Source: Pseudomonadota bacterium
GTDB lineage: Bacteria; Pseudomonadota; Alphaproteobacteria; Rhizobiales; Beijerinckiaceae
Length of the DNA stretch: 64,000 bases
Direction: 5' to 3'
Assembly (NCBI GenBank): GCA_023450615.1
Contig: JAEXGT010000078.1
Span: 1-64,000 of the forward strand
The translations under genes and the position numbers were made by a program. The notes under the pieces were generated by a model. That model was not told where the DNA came from and did not search any database. It was given only the letters and a program-made list of their open reading frames with translations. This document shows, one piece after another, positions 1 to 8,125 of the stretch. Positions within the stretch are counted from its first letter, which is position 1, and the number at the start of each line of letters is the position of its first letter.

Positions 1-1378
1 GCAGCTCGATGCCGATGGCGTTGCGGCCCTGGACGACGGCGACGCGGGCGGAGACGGCGCTCATGGAGCGGGCGATGTCGTCGGCGAGCGAGATCACCCG
101 CGACGACTTCGTGCCCGGCGCAGGCTCAAGCTCGTACAATGTCACAACAGGACCGGGGCTCACCTTGGTGATCGCGCCGCGCACGCCGAAATCCTCCAGC
201 GTGCCTTCGAGCAGGTTGGCGTTCTGCTCCAGCGCTTCCGCCGAAATCAGCGGCGCGGCGGATTTCTTCGGCTCCGCCAGCAGACTCAGCTGCGGCAGCT
301 GGTAGTTCTCCTCGTCCAGCAGGGACGGCTGCGCCTCGCGCGCCATGCGCTTGCCGGGCTTCGGCGCGGTGGGCGCAGGTCCGACGCGGGCCGAGACGGG
401 CTCCGGCCGCATGGCAGCGCGGGGCACCGGCTGCGCCATGGGCTCGTCGTCATAATCTTCGTCCTCATCGTCATAGACCGGCGCGGGCGCCGTCCGCGAA
501 GCGCGGGGAGGGGGCGCGTCGAGCACGGGCTCACGGCGCATGGCGGTGCCGTCCCGCTTGGCCCGGCGCGGCTGCGGCGGGGCCTCGTAATCCTCTTCCT
601 CGTCCGGGGCATGACGGCGTTCGCTCCAGCGGCGCGCGCTGGCGCGAAGGCTCATGAAACCATGGGCGAGCGCGCCGAGAGAAACGATGCCCCAGCCGGG
701 CTCGTCGTGGCCGCTGTCATCGGGATCGTCCAGGTCGGCGATCTTGCGGCGTCTGGCTGGGCGGGGGATTTCTTCCTCGTCCAACTCCTCGTGATGGCGC
801 TCCTCATGCGGGTTGATTCCGCAGGCGGCGGTGAGGCTTAGGATCGCGATGCCGGCGAAGAGAAAACCGAGAACGGCGCTGGCTGAACCGCTCGAGAGGC
901 CCGTGACGGCCTTCGCGCCGGTGAGGATCGCATCGCCCGCAACGCCGCCGAGGCCCGTCGGCAGGGGCCAGCGGTCGGTGGCGGGCATGGCGCTGGCAAG
1001 CGCGGTGGCGGCGCCTGCGCCCATCACCCAGAGGGCGAATCGCAGCTGCAGCCGTCCAAGCTCGCCGGATTTCATGAGACGCCAGCCCCAGAGCGCCAGC
1101 GGCAGGACCGCCGCAATGGCACCGAGTCCGAGGATCTGCATCAGCAGATCGGCCACGATGGCTCCGGGCCAGCCCAGCATGTTGCGGACGGGCAGGTCGG
1201 TGGCGTTGTTGAGGCTCGGGTCGTCGACCGACCAGGTGGCGAGCGCCACCGCCACCGCCCCGGCCGCAGCGACCAGGCACAGGCCTGTCAGTTCCTGCGT
1301 TCTGCGGGCGAGGAAAGCCCGCAGGCCGCTGAAAAGGCCGTCATAGGCGGAAGAAGATGAACGGCGTGCCGTACGCAT
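1..1378 (-). CDS. ftsK: DNA translocase FtsK, N-terminal part (cut by window edge)
   Basis: FtsK anchors at the division septum and pumps chromosomal DNA during segregation. Reading leftward from the ATG at 1378, about 459 codons are open to the window edge. Four hydrophobic segments lie near residues 31-50, 72-98, 110-130 and 163-184. They are followed by a long acidic, Pro/Arg-rich linker (about 190-370) and then the start of the alpha/beta domain, recognisable by the stretch SPGPVVTLYELEPAPGTKSS and the following VAVVQGRNAIGIEL. The motor and gamma domains lie outside the window. Membrane helices, charged linker, then this motif is the standard FtsK order. The linker makes stop-free shadow frames on the other strand. 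The 5' end is well defined; the gene is incomplete only because of the window. Confidence 0.93.
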   Translation of the reverse strand, partial: MRTARRSSSSAYDGLFSGLRAFLARRTQELTGLCLVAAAGAVAVALATWSVDDPSLNNATDLPVRNMLGWPGAIVADLLMQILGLGAIAAVLPLALWGWRLMKSGELGRLQLRFALWVMGAGAATALASAMPATDRWPLPTGLGGVAGDAILTGAKAVTGLSSGSASAVLGFLFAGIAILSLTAACGINPHEERHHEELDEEEIPRPARRRKIADLDDPDDSGHDEPGWGIVSLGALAHGFMSLRASARRWSERRHAPDEEEDYEAPPQPRRAKRDGTAMRREPVLDAPPPRASRTAPAPVYDDEDEDYDDEPMAQPVPRAAMRPEPVSARVGPAPTAPKPGKRMAREAQPSLLDEENYQLPQLSLLAEPKKSAAPLISAEALEQNANLLEGTLEDFGVRGAITKVSPGPVVTLYELEPAPGTKSSRVISLADDIARSMSAVSARVAVVQGRNAIGIEL

Positions 1379-1513
1379 CAAACCACTCTGAAAAACCGAA
1401 TAAAACGAGACAATCTTCCCCGGATCCTAGAGGGAGCGGGTTAAGGGCCTATTAACCCTGTCATTTCTTCTGGGCTGTTGACGGGCGAACGCGAAAAGAC
1501 CAGTGTCCCGGCC

Positions 1514-1894
1514 ATGACGCGCATGGGCACCACCACCGGTTGGAGGCGCGCCGTTCTCACGGCGCTGCTGGCCTATGCGCTCGTGCTCCAGACGGTTCTG
1601 GTCTCGCTCAGCGGCGCCGCCCACGCGGCGGAAGCGGCGGGTCCCCAGGGCATCCTCTGCCTGCAGGACGGCCGGAGCCTGCCCGATCACGATCCGGCCA
1701 AGGCCCATGATGGGCTCTGCTGCATCCTGAGCTGCCAGGGCGCGGGGCCGGTCGGGCCCACTCCCGAACAGGTTTCGGCTGAGCGTCTCGCACCCGTCCT
1801 CATCGAGGCGCATGTGCCGGTCGTCTCTTCGGCCATACGCCTCTCCTCCAAGGTCCTTCCTGTCGGATCGCGCGCGCCGCCGCGCCAGGGCTGA
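1514..1894 (+). CDS. Small Cys-rich secreted protein, DUF2946-like, copper cluster
   Basis: About 126 residues from the ATG at 1514; an upstream in-frame start at 1478 is possible, and there is no strong ribosome-binding site. An N-terminal hydrophobic segment (about residues 12-35) ends in a signal-peptidase-like AHAAEA. The mature part holds clustered cysteines and histidines (CLQDG, then HDHDPAKAHDG-like spacing and LCCILSCQG). Such short secreted Cys/His proteins often neighbour copper genes and are grouped as DUF2946. The next two genes handle copper, so a periplasmic metal role is inferred from context. No catalytic motif is visible. Confidence 0.6.
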   Translation: MTRMGTTTGWRRAVLTALLAYALVLQTVLVSLSGAAHAAEAAGPQGILCLQDGRSLPDHDPAKAHDGLCCILSCQGAGPVGPTPEQVSAERLAPVLIEAHVPVVSSAIRLSSKVLPVGSRAPPRQG

Positions 1895-1936
1895 TTGCTT
1901 CCTCGTCAATCACCCGAACTCCAACAGGAATCATCC

Positions 1937-2890
1937 ATGTTTTCCTTCCACGCCCGCGGTGCGCTTGTCGCAGCCGCACTTCTTTCTGTTTCAACGCCTG
2001 CTTTCGCCCATGTCACCTTCGAGACGGCGCAGGCTCCGTCCGACGCAAGCTACAAGGCCGTCCTTCGCATCCCGCATGGCTGCGACGGCAAGCCGACCTT
2101 GAAGGTGCGCGTGCGCATCCCGGAGGGCGTCGTCGCGGTCAAGCCCATGCCGAAAGCGGGCTGGAAGATCGAAACCGCGAACGGCTCTTATGTCCGCGCC
2201 TACAGGGTGCACGGCGAAACCGTCTCGGAAGGCGTGACTGACCTCGTCTGGTCGGGTTCGCTCGACGATGGGCATTACGATGAGTTCGTGTTCCAGGCGC
2301 GCTTCACCGATGCATTCCAGCCGGGCGCGACGGTCTATTTCCCGGTGGTGCAGGAATGCGACGGCGCGTCCGAGGAGTGGGTTCAGGTGCCCGCCGCGGG
2401 CGAAGACCCGCACAAGCTCGCCATGCCCGCGCCGGGCGTGAAGCTAGCGGCGGCTGCAAGTTCCGCGCCCGCCGCGCAGAAGGCTGGCGCGCTCACCATC
2501 GAGCAGCCCTGGTCCCGCGCGACGCCCGGCGGCGCGAAGGTCGGCGGAGGTTATCTGCGCATCACCAACAACGGCACGGAATCCGACCGCCTGATCGGCG
2601 GCTCGTTCCCGAATGCATCGCGTGTCGAGGTGCATGAGATTAAGATGGAAAACGACATCATGCGCATGAAGCCCGTGCAGGGCGGCCTCGAGATCAAGCC
2701 CGGCGCGACGGTGGAACTGAAGCCTGGCGGCTACCATCTCATGTTCATGGATCTGAAAGCGCCGCTCACCGAAGGCCAGAGCGTGAAGGGCACGCTCGTC
2801 TTCGAGAAGGCCGGAACGGTCGATGTCGAATACACCGTGCGCGGCATGGGCGGGGCAGCTCCCGCCGCAGGCGCGCATCACCATCACTGA
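1937..2890 (+). CDS. YcnI-like (DUF1775) and PCuAC copper chaperone fusion
   Basis: A 317-residue secreted protein from the ATG at 1937. A signal peptide ends around TPAFAHV, so His would be the first mature residue, as in YcnI/DUF1775 copper-binding proteins. Residues about 25-165 form the DUF1775 domain. After an Ala-rich linker, residues about 190-300 form a PCuAC (DUF461) domain with the copper motif visible as VHEIKMENDIMRM followed by GYHLMFM. The protein ends in four histidines after AGA, a likely extra metal site. PCuAC proteins deliver Cu(I) to the CuA centre of cytochrome oxidase. The downstream SCO1 gene, 14 bases away, acts in the same assembly path, so the pair is probably one operon. 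Having both copper modules in one chain is notable. Confidence 0.88.
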   Translation: MFSFHARGALVAAALLSVSTPAFAHVTFETAQAPSDASYKAVLRIPHGCDGKPTLKVRVRIPEGVVAVKPMPKAGWKIETANGSYVRAYRVHGETVSEGVTDLVWSGSLDDGHYDEFVFQARFTDAFQPGATVYFPVVQECDGASEEWVQVPAAGEDPHKLAMPAPGVKLAAAASSAPAAQKAGALTIEQPWSRATPGGAKVGGGYLRITNNGTESDRLIGGSFPNASRVEVHEIKMENDIMRMKPVQGGLEIKPGATVELKPGGYHLMFMDLKAPLTEGQSVKGTLVFEKAGTVDVEYTVRGMGGAAPAAGAHHHH

Positions 2891-2904
2891 GAGGCAAGCG
2901 AACG

Positions 2905-3504
2905 ATGGCTTTCAAGCGCTCCCTTATCATCCCGCTCGCGGTGTTTCTCGCGGGCCTCGGCATCCTGCTGGTCACCGCGTTCTTCATCCTGCAGCCGCAG
3001 CAGCAACAGAGCGCCGGGCGCGTGCCCATCGGCGGGCCGTTCCGCCTGACCTCGCACGAGGGCAAGCCGTTCACGGATGCGGATCTGAAGGGCAAGCCCT
3101 TCGTCGTGTTCTTCGGCTTCACCCATTGCCCGGAAGTGTGCCCGACGACGCTTTACGATCTCACGCAGGATCTCGCGGCACTGGGTTCGGATGCCGACAA
3201 GCTGCGCATTGCCTTCATCACCGTCGATCCCGCGCAGGACACGCCGGAGCTGATGAAGACCTATCTCTCGTCCTTCGATCCGCGCATCGTGGGCCTCACC
3301 GGGACGGATGAGGAGATCGCGGCGGTGGCGAAGGAATACAAGATCTATTACCGCAAGGTGCCGACCGATAACGGCTATACCATGGATCACTCGGCGACGA
3401 TTTTCCTCATGGACAGCAAGGGCGATTTCTACGCGACGTCGAATTTCCAGGAGACAGCGGAAATCCGGCGCGGGAAGCTGAAGCAGCTGATCAAGAACGG
3501 GTGA
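2905..3504 (+). CDS. SCO1/SenC copper protein for cytochrome oxidase assembly
   Basis: A 199-residue membrane-anchored thioredoxin-fold protein. One hydrophobic helix spans about residues 8-29. The copper site is complete: CxxxC in THCPEVCPTT (Cys75 and Cys79) and the distal His162 in MDHSATIF. Family role: insertion of copper, or thiol reduction, at the CuA site of subunit II of cytochrome c oxidase in the periplasm. It follows the YcnI-PCuAC gene by 14 bases with the ribosome-binding site GAGAGG. A strong hairpin terminator follows 70 bases downstream. Length and motifs are typical. Confidence 0.93.
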   Translation: MAFKRSLIIPLAVFLAGLGILLVTAFFILQPQQQQSAGRVPIGGPFRLTSHEGKPFTDADLKGKPFVVFFGFTHCPEVCPTTLYDLTQDLAALGSDADKLRIAFITVDPAQDTPELMKTYLSSFDPRIVGLTGTDEEIAAVAKEYKIYYRKVPTDNGYTMDHSATIFLMDSKGDFYATSNFQETAEIRRGKLKQLIKNG

Positions 3505-3574
3505 TCTTTTGCAGGCGTCATCCCGGGGGCTGCGCTGCGCTTACTTCGGGACGACATGAACAGAATCGTATGAG

Positions 3575-3605
3575 AAAAGCCCCGGCCTTTCGGACCGGGG
3601 CTTTT
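3575..3605. terminator. Bidirectional intrinsic terminator between SCO1 and amtB
   Basis: An 11-base stem (AAAAGCCCCGG pairing with CCGGGGCTTTT) with a 9-base loop is flanked by A-run and T-run. It can end transcription of the forward copper operon and of the reverse glnK-amtB operon. Confidence 0.85.
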
Positions 3606-3677
3606 CCTTTCGAGCCTCTGGAAGGCTTCGTTGCAGCATCGCGTGAGCACATTCGCTCGCGCGATGCTGATGATTGC

Positions 3678-5024
3678 TCAGTAATTGTAGGCGCGCTCAC
3701 CGTGGTCGGCGAGGTCGAGGCCTTCGCGCTCTTCATCCTGCGTGACGCGCAGGCCGGTGATCATGTCGACGATCTTGAAGAGCACCACGGAGCCGACGCC
3801 GGTCCAGATCAGGGTGACGATTGTCGCGATGAGCTGCGTCCATACCTGTCCGCCGATGCTGTACTCGCCCGCGCCGGTGCCGCCGAGGATGGGAGCGGCC
3901 ACGATGCCGGTGCCGATGGCGCCGACGATGCCGCCCACGCCGTGGATGCCGAACACGTCGAGCGCGTCGTCATAACCGAGAGCGTTCTTCACGGAGGTCA
4001 CCGCGAAGTAGCAGACCGCGCCGGCGACGAGGCCGAGCACGATGGAGCCCATCGGTCCGGAGAGGCCCGCAGCAGGCGTGATGGCGACGAGGCCGGCAAC
4101 CGCACCCGACGCGATGCCGAGCAGCGAGGCCTTGCCCTTGCCCATGGCTTCGACCGTCATCCAGGCAAGACCGGCGGCGGCCGGGGCGAGGATGGTGTTC
4201 AGGAGGGCGAGAGCCGCGCCGCCATTGGCCTCGAGGTTGGAGCCGGCATTGAAGCCGAACCAGCCGACCCACAGAAGGCAGGCGCCGACGAAGGTGAGGG
4301 TGAGCGAGTGCGGGGCCATCAGGTCGCGGCCATAGCCGATGCGCTTGCCGACCATGATAGCGCCGACGAGACCGGCCACGCCGGAATTGATATGCACCAC
4401 CGTGCCGCCTGCGAAGTCGAGAGCGCCGAGGGTGAAGAGATAGCCTTCGGAGAACCACACCATATGCGCCATCGGCAGGTACACGAAGGTGAACCACAGG
4501 GCCGTGAAGAGCATCACTGCCGAGAACTTGATGCGCTCGGCGAAGGCTCCGACGATCAGGGCGGGCGTGATGCACGCGAAGGTCAGCTGGAACGCGATGA
4601 AGCACATTTCCGGAATGGCGACGCCCGCGGTGAAGGTGTCGGCGGTGGAATCCGTCGTCACGCCGGCGAGGAAGGCTTTCGAGAACCCGCCGATGATGGC
4701 GCCGAGCCCGCCTTCGCCGCCGGAGGTGAAGGCCAGCGAGTAGCCGTAGAACACCCACAGGATCGACACGAGGCTGAACACCGCGAAGACCTGCATGAGC
4801 ACGGAGAGCATGTTCTTGGTGCGCACGAGGCCGCCGTAGAACAGGGCGAGTCCCGGGATCGTCATCAGGATCACGAGGAGCGCGGAGACCAGCATCCAGG
4901 CGGTGTCGCCCTTATTGACGGTGGGGGCGGCGGCTGCGGCCTCCTGCGCCAGAGCAGGTTCGAGAGCGGCGAGGCTTAAACCCAGCGCACCGAGCGCGGG
5001 CAGGAGAAGAGGACGGAACTTCAT
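3678..5024 (-). CDS. amtB: Ammonium transporter AmtB
   Basis: Homotrimeric inner-membrane ammonium channel. From the ATG at 5024 (GGAG ten bases upstream) it has 448 residues: a cleavable signal peptide ending near LEPALAQEA, then eleven expected membrane helices. Conserved family signatures include GLALFYGGLVR near the N terminus, AGGTVVHINSG with the first pore histidine, and FGIHGVGG with the second. It lies 36 bases behind glnK in the same direction, the usual glnK-amtB pair in which GlnK plugs the channel when nitrogen is sufficient. It is presumably co-transcribed from the sigma-54 promoter at about 5491-5507. Confidence 0.96.
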   Translation of the reverse strand: MKFRPLLLPALGALGLSLAALEPALAQEAAAAAPTVNKGDTAWMLVSALLVILMTIPGLALFYGGLVRTKNMLSVLMQVFAVFSLVSILWVFYGYSLAFTSGGEGGLGAIIGGFSKAFLAGVTTDSTADTFTAGVAIPEMCFIAFQLTFACITPALIVGAFAERIKFSAVMLFTALWFTFVYLPMAHMVWFSEGYLFTLGALDFAGGTVVHINSGVAGLVGAIMVGKRIGYGRDLMAPHSLTLTFVGACLLWVGWFGFNAGSNLEANGGAALALLNTILAPAAAGLAWMTVEAMGKGKASLLGIASGAVAGLVAITPAAGLSGPMGSIVLGLVAGAVCYFAVTSVKNALGYDDALDVFGIHGVGGIVGAIGTGIVAAPILGGTGAGEYSIGGQVWTQLIATIVTLIWTGVGSVVLFKIVDMITGLRVTQDEEREGLDLADHGERAYNY

Positions 5025-5060
5025 CGGATCAGAACTCCGGAAAACCATTGAAAAGGAGGA

Positions 5061-5399
5061 TTACAGGGCGTCTGTATCGGTCTCGCCCGTACGGATGCGG
5101 ACCGCTTTTTCGAGCGAGGTGACGAAGATCTTGCCGTCGCCGATCTGACCCGTGCGCGCGGATGCGGTGATCGCGTCGATCACCTGCGGCACGAGCTCGG
5201 AGGCAACAGCCACCTCGATCTTGAGCTTCGGCAGGAAGCTCACGGCATATTCGGCGCCGCGATAGATCTCCGTATGGCCCTTCTGCCGCCCGTATCCCTT
5301 CACCTCGGTCACGGTGAGGCCGTGCACGCCCAGGGCGGTGAGTGCGTCACGCACCTCCTCCAGCTTGAACGGCTTGATGACCGCCATCACGATTTTCAT
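5061..5399 (-). CDS. glnK: Nitrogen regulatory protein PII (GlnK)
   Basis: A 112-residue PII signalling protein. It begins MKIVMAVIKPFKLEEV and carries the T-loop with the uridylylation tyrosine at residue 51 (EIYRGAEY), followed by the B-loop TGQIGDGKIFV and the C-terminal signature VRIRTGETD. PII trimers sense 2-oxoglutarate, ATP/ADP and uridylylation state and control AmtB, NtrB and GlnE. It is the first gene of the pair with amtB. About 90 bases upstream lies a consensus -24/-12 promoter, which agrees with known NtrC-dependent control of glnK in proteobacteria. Confidence 0.97.
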   Translation of the reverse strand: MKIVMAVIKPFKLEEVRDALTALGVHGLTVTEVKGYGRQKGHTEIYRGAEYAVSFLPKLKIEVAVASELVPQVIDAITASARTGQIGDGKIFVTSLEKAVRIRTGETDTDAL

Positions 5400-5490
5400 G
5401 GGTCTTGCCCCCTTTGAGACGCTGGCCTGGAGAATTCAGGCCATGGTTTCCATGCGAACCCGCTTTTCCGGCGGGTGTCGCAGGGGAATA

Positions 5491-5507
5491 TGCAAGGGGC
5501 GTGCCAA
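5491..5507 (-). promoter_or_regulatory. Sigma-54 (-24/-12) promoter for glnK-amtB
   Basis: On the reverse strand the sequence TTGGCACGCCCCTTGCA matches the RpoN consensus TGGCACG-N4-TTGCA at every conserved base. The invariant GG and GC elements have correct spacing. Transcription would start near 5479, giving a leader of about 80 bases before the glnK ATG at 5399. Confidence 0.88.
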
Positions 5508-5534
5508 GTCAGTTCAAACAGGGCGCGGCGGCTC

Positions 5535-5551
5535 TGCCTCTTTCATAGGCA
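5535..5551. promoter_or_regulatory. Possible NtrC-type dyad upstream of the sigma-54 promoter
   Basis: A 17-base dyad TGCCTCTTTCATAGGCA has 5-base arms and the TGC-N11-GCA layout of NtrC half-sites. It is centred about 64 bases upstream of the predicted start, nearer than usual, and the inner bases do not match the TGCACC consensus well. Weak evidence. Confidence 0.3.
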
Positions 5552-5606
5552 GGCCGGGATTGGCCAGAAAAAGCCCTGTTTGCTTAATTTCTATGCAGAT
5601 ACCGGG

Positions 5607-6464
5607 TCAGGATCGGTCGCGGATCAGGCCTTCCTGCGCCACGGAGGCGACAAGGGTGCCGTCCTGCCTGAAGATCAGGCCGCGCGAGAAGCCGCGGGCA
5701 CCGCCGGCATTCGGCGTATCCTGCGCGTAAAGCAGCCACTCGTCGGCCCGGAAGGGGCGGTGGAACCACATGGCGTGGTCGAGGCTCGCGCCCTGGATCA
5801 TGGGATCGAACACGGTGCGCCCATGGGGGATGAGCGAGGTGTCGAGGAGCGTCATGTCGGAGGCATAGGCCAGCACGCATTGGTGAATCGCCGGATCGTC
5901 CGGCAGGCGGCCGGTGGTCTTGATCCACACATGGAAGCGAGGCTCGCCGGGCTCGCGGGAGATATAGCGCTCGAGCTCGATGGGGCGGATCTCCAAGGGG
6001 CGTTCCCGCTCGTAATAGGTGCGCATGGGCTCCGGCATCTGGAGCAGCAGGCCACCCTTCACCTCTTCCTCGGAGGGAAGCTCGTCGGGGCGGGGCACCT
6101 TCGGCATCTCAGCCTGGTGCTCGAAGCCTTCCTCATCCACCTGGAACGAGGCCGACATGGCGAAGATCGCCTGGCCATGCTGGGTCGCCACCACGCGGCG
6201 GGTGGTGAAGCTCTTGCCGTCACGGATGCGGTCCACCTCGTAGATGATCGGCACCTTGGGATCGCCCGGCAGCATGAAATAGCAATGGAGCGAATGGGGA
6301 TGGCGTCCGTCCACCGTGCGGGTGGCGGCGACCAGCGACTGGCCGATCACCTGCCCACCGAAAACCCGCTGCCATCCGCTCTTCGGGCTCTGGCCGCGAA
6401 ACAGGTTCACTTCGAGCTGCTCGAGATCGAGAATGGAGAGAAGGTCCGTGACGGCGCGGGACAT
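5607..6464 (-). CDS. tesB: Acyl-CoA thioesterase II (TesB)
   Basis: A 285-residue double-hotdog thioesterase that hydrolyses medium- to long-chain acyl-CoA. The N-terminal hotdog contains QRVFGGQVIGQSL and HSLHCYFMLPGDP. The C-terminal hotdog contains SLDHAMWFHRPFRADEWLLY, the segment with the catalytic Asp, and ends RGLIFRQDGTLVASVAQEG with the conserved Gln. Length is normal for the TesB family. It is transcribed divergently from the UbiH-type gene at 6636. The cytosolic role is inferred from the absence of a signal peptide. Confidence 0.94.
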   Translation of the reverse strand: MSRAVTDLLSILDLEQLEVNLFRGQSPKSGWQRVFGGQVIGQSLVAATRTVDGRHPHSLHCYFMLPGDPKVPIIYEVDRIRDGKSFTTRRVVATQHGQAIFAMSASFQVDEEGFEHQAEMPKVPRPDELPSEEEVKGGLLLQMPEPMRTYYERERPLEIRPIELERYISREPGEPRFHVWIKTTGRLPDDPAIHQCVLAYASDMTLLDTSLIPHGRTVFDPMIQGASLDHAMWFHRPFRADEWLLYAQDTPNAGGARGFSRGLIFRQDGTLVASVAQEGLIRDRS

Positions 6465-6635
6465 GAATCGGTGTTCCTCTTGTGAGAAGAGTCATCCATC
6501 GGCGAGCGGCACGTGAACGTCAAGCTTGACGCTGGTCAATGGATCGCTGACACCCAACCTATAACGATCAACGCGGAATAAGGCGAAGCGGCGCGTTCCT
6601 TGGGCCGCGGACCGCCGAGAGGCGAGGAGAAGAAC

Positions 6636-7880
6636 ATGGCAGCATCGCGCATCGTCATCGCAGGCGGCGGCCTGGCCGGGCTGTCCCTGTCGCTTGCCCT
6701 CAAGCGCGCGCTGACCGAGGGCGTGGATGTGGTCATGTGCGATCCGGCGCTCTCCCGCGATCCGCATGGGGACCGGCGCTCCTATGCCATCGCCGCGGCG
6801 GCGCGGCGGATGTTCCAGGCGCTCGGCGTCTGGGACGCGGTGGCTGAAAAGGCGCAGCCCATCCTCGACATGGTGATCACCGATTCGAGCCTGCAGGACC
6901 CGGTGAGGCCCACTTACCTCACCTTTGAAGGCGCGGTGGACGGCGAGGCCTTCGCTCATATGGTGACCGCGGGCGACCTGACGGCGCTTCTGCTCGACGC
7001 ATGCCGGGAGGCTGGCGTGACCCTGAGGCCCGAGGGCGTGAAGGGCTTTTCCGCGCAAGGGGCCCGCACCGAAGTGATGCTGACGGGCGGCGAGACGCTT
7101 TCCGCCTCTCTGCTCGTCGCCGCCGACGGGGCGCGCTCCCGCCTGCGCGAGCAGGCTGGCATCGGCTGGATCTACTGGCCCTACAATCAATCCGGCATCG
7201 TGGCGACGATCTCCCACGAGCGCGATCACGAGGGCAGGGCGGTGGAGCATTTCCTGCCCGCAGGCCCCTTCGCGATTCTGCCGCTCAAGGACGAGCTGCG
7301 CCCCGACGGATCCGTGCAGCACCGCTCCTCCATCGTCTGGAGCGAGCGCAGCGAGAACGTGCCGGCGCTGCTCGAATCTCACCCGGAAGATCTCCTGGCC
7401 GAGCTCGAAAAGCGCTTCGGCCTGCAGCTCGGCGCAATCGCCTTCGAGACCAAGCCGCAGGCCTATCCGCTGGCTTTCGGCGTGGCGCGTTCCTTCATCG
7501 GCGAGCGGCTCGCGCTTCTGGGCGATGCGGCGCACCTGATCCATCCCATCGCGGGACAGGGGCTTAATCTCGGCCTCCACGACGTCGCGGCCCTGGCGGA
7601 AATCATCACCGACGCCATGCGCCTGGGCATGGATCCGGGCGGCGCCGACGTGCTCATGCAATACGAACGTGCACGCCGGGCGGACATCACGGCCATGGGC
7701 ATCGTAACGGACGGCCTCAACCGCCTGTTCTCGAACGATCTGCTGCCGGTGCGCCTGATTCGCGACCTCGGTTTGGGCGTCGTCGACCGGATGCCGGGCC
7801 TGAAGCGCTTCTTCATCCGCGAGGCGGCAGGTCTGCGGCGGGCGGATGTGCCGAGGCTGCTCAGAGGCGAGGCGCTCTGA
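6636..7880 (+). CDS. UbiH/UbiF-type FAD-dependent ubiquinone hydroxylase
   Basis: A 414-residue flavin monooxygenase of the UbiH/UbiF/VisC/COQ6 family, which hydroxylates the quinone ring in ubiquinone synthesis. It carries the FAD GxGxxG motif (VIAGGGLAGLSLSLAL), the DG motif (LLVAADGARSRLRE), and the GD motif (GDAAHLIHPIAGQGLNLG). The ATG at 6636 follows the ribosome-binding site GGCGAGGAGA; an upstream in-frame start at 6600 lacks one. No biosynthetic partners are adjacent. Which ring position it hydroxylates cannot be decided from sequence alone, so no symbol is given. Confidence 0.92.
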   Translation: MAASRIVIAGGGLAGLSLSLALKRALTEGVDVVMCDPALSRDPHGDRRSYAIAAAARRMFQALGVWDAVAEKAQPILDMVITDSSLQDPVRPTYLTFEGAVDGEAFAHMVTAGDLTALLLDACREAGVTLRPEGVKGFSAQGARTEVMLTGGETLSASLLVAADGARSRLREQAGIGWIYWPYNQSGIVATISHERDHEGRAVEHFLPAGPFAILPLKDELRPDGSVQHRSSIVWSERSENVPALLESHPEDLLAELEKRFGLQLGAIAFETKPQAYPLAFGVARSFIGERLALLGDAAHLIHPIAGQGLNLGLHDVAALAEIITDAMRLGMDPGGADVLMQYERARRADITAMGIVTDGLNRLFSNDLLPVRLIRDLGLGVVDRMPGLKRFFIREAAGLRRADVPRLLRGEAL

Positions 7881-8125
7881 GCCATTCGATGAGAAGGCCG
7901 CAGGCTGCTCAAGCAGGCCTTAAAGGAAGTTCTGCCCGGCCCTGCTATCACCTGTCCTGACAAACAGGAGAGGAGCGGTTTCCGCTTGGGATGCGTGGGA
8001 GCGCCAAGCTAAAGCAGGCAAAATTGCAAGGACACGGCGCGAATATGCAGCCGCACCTCTTCCGGCTCAATATGGAATAACGTATCAAATCCAGCAGATA
8101 TTCCTTTGCTTGGCGGAAGATACCC

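Noticed and set aside
3501..4979. 492-codon forward open frame
   Set aside because: It lies opposite amtB, is full of His/Glu/Asp runs typical of the antisense of a GC-rich membrane protein gene, and has no family features.
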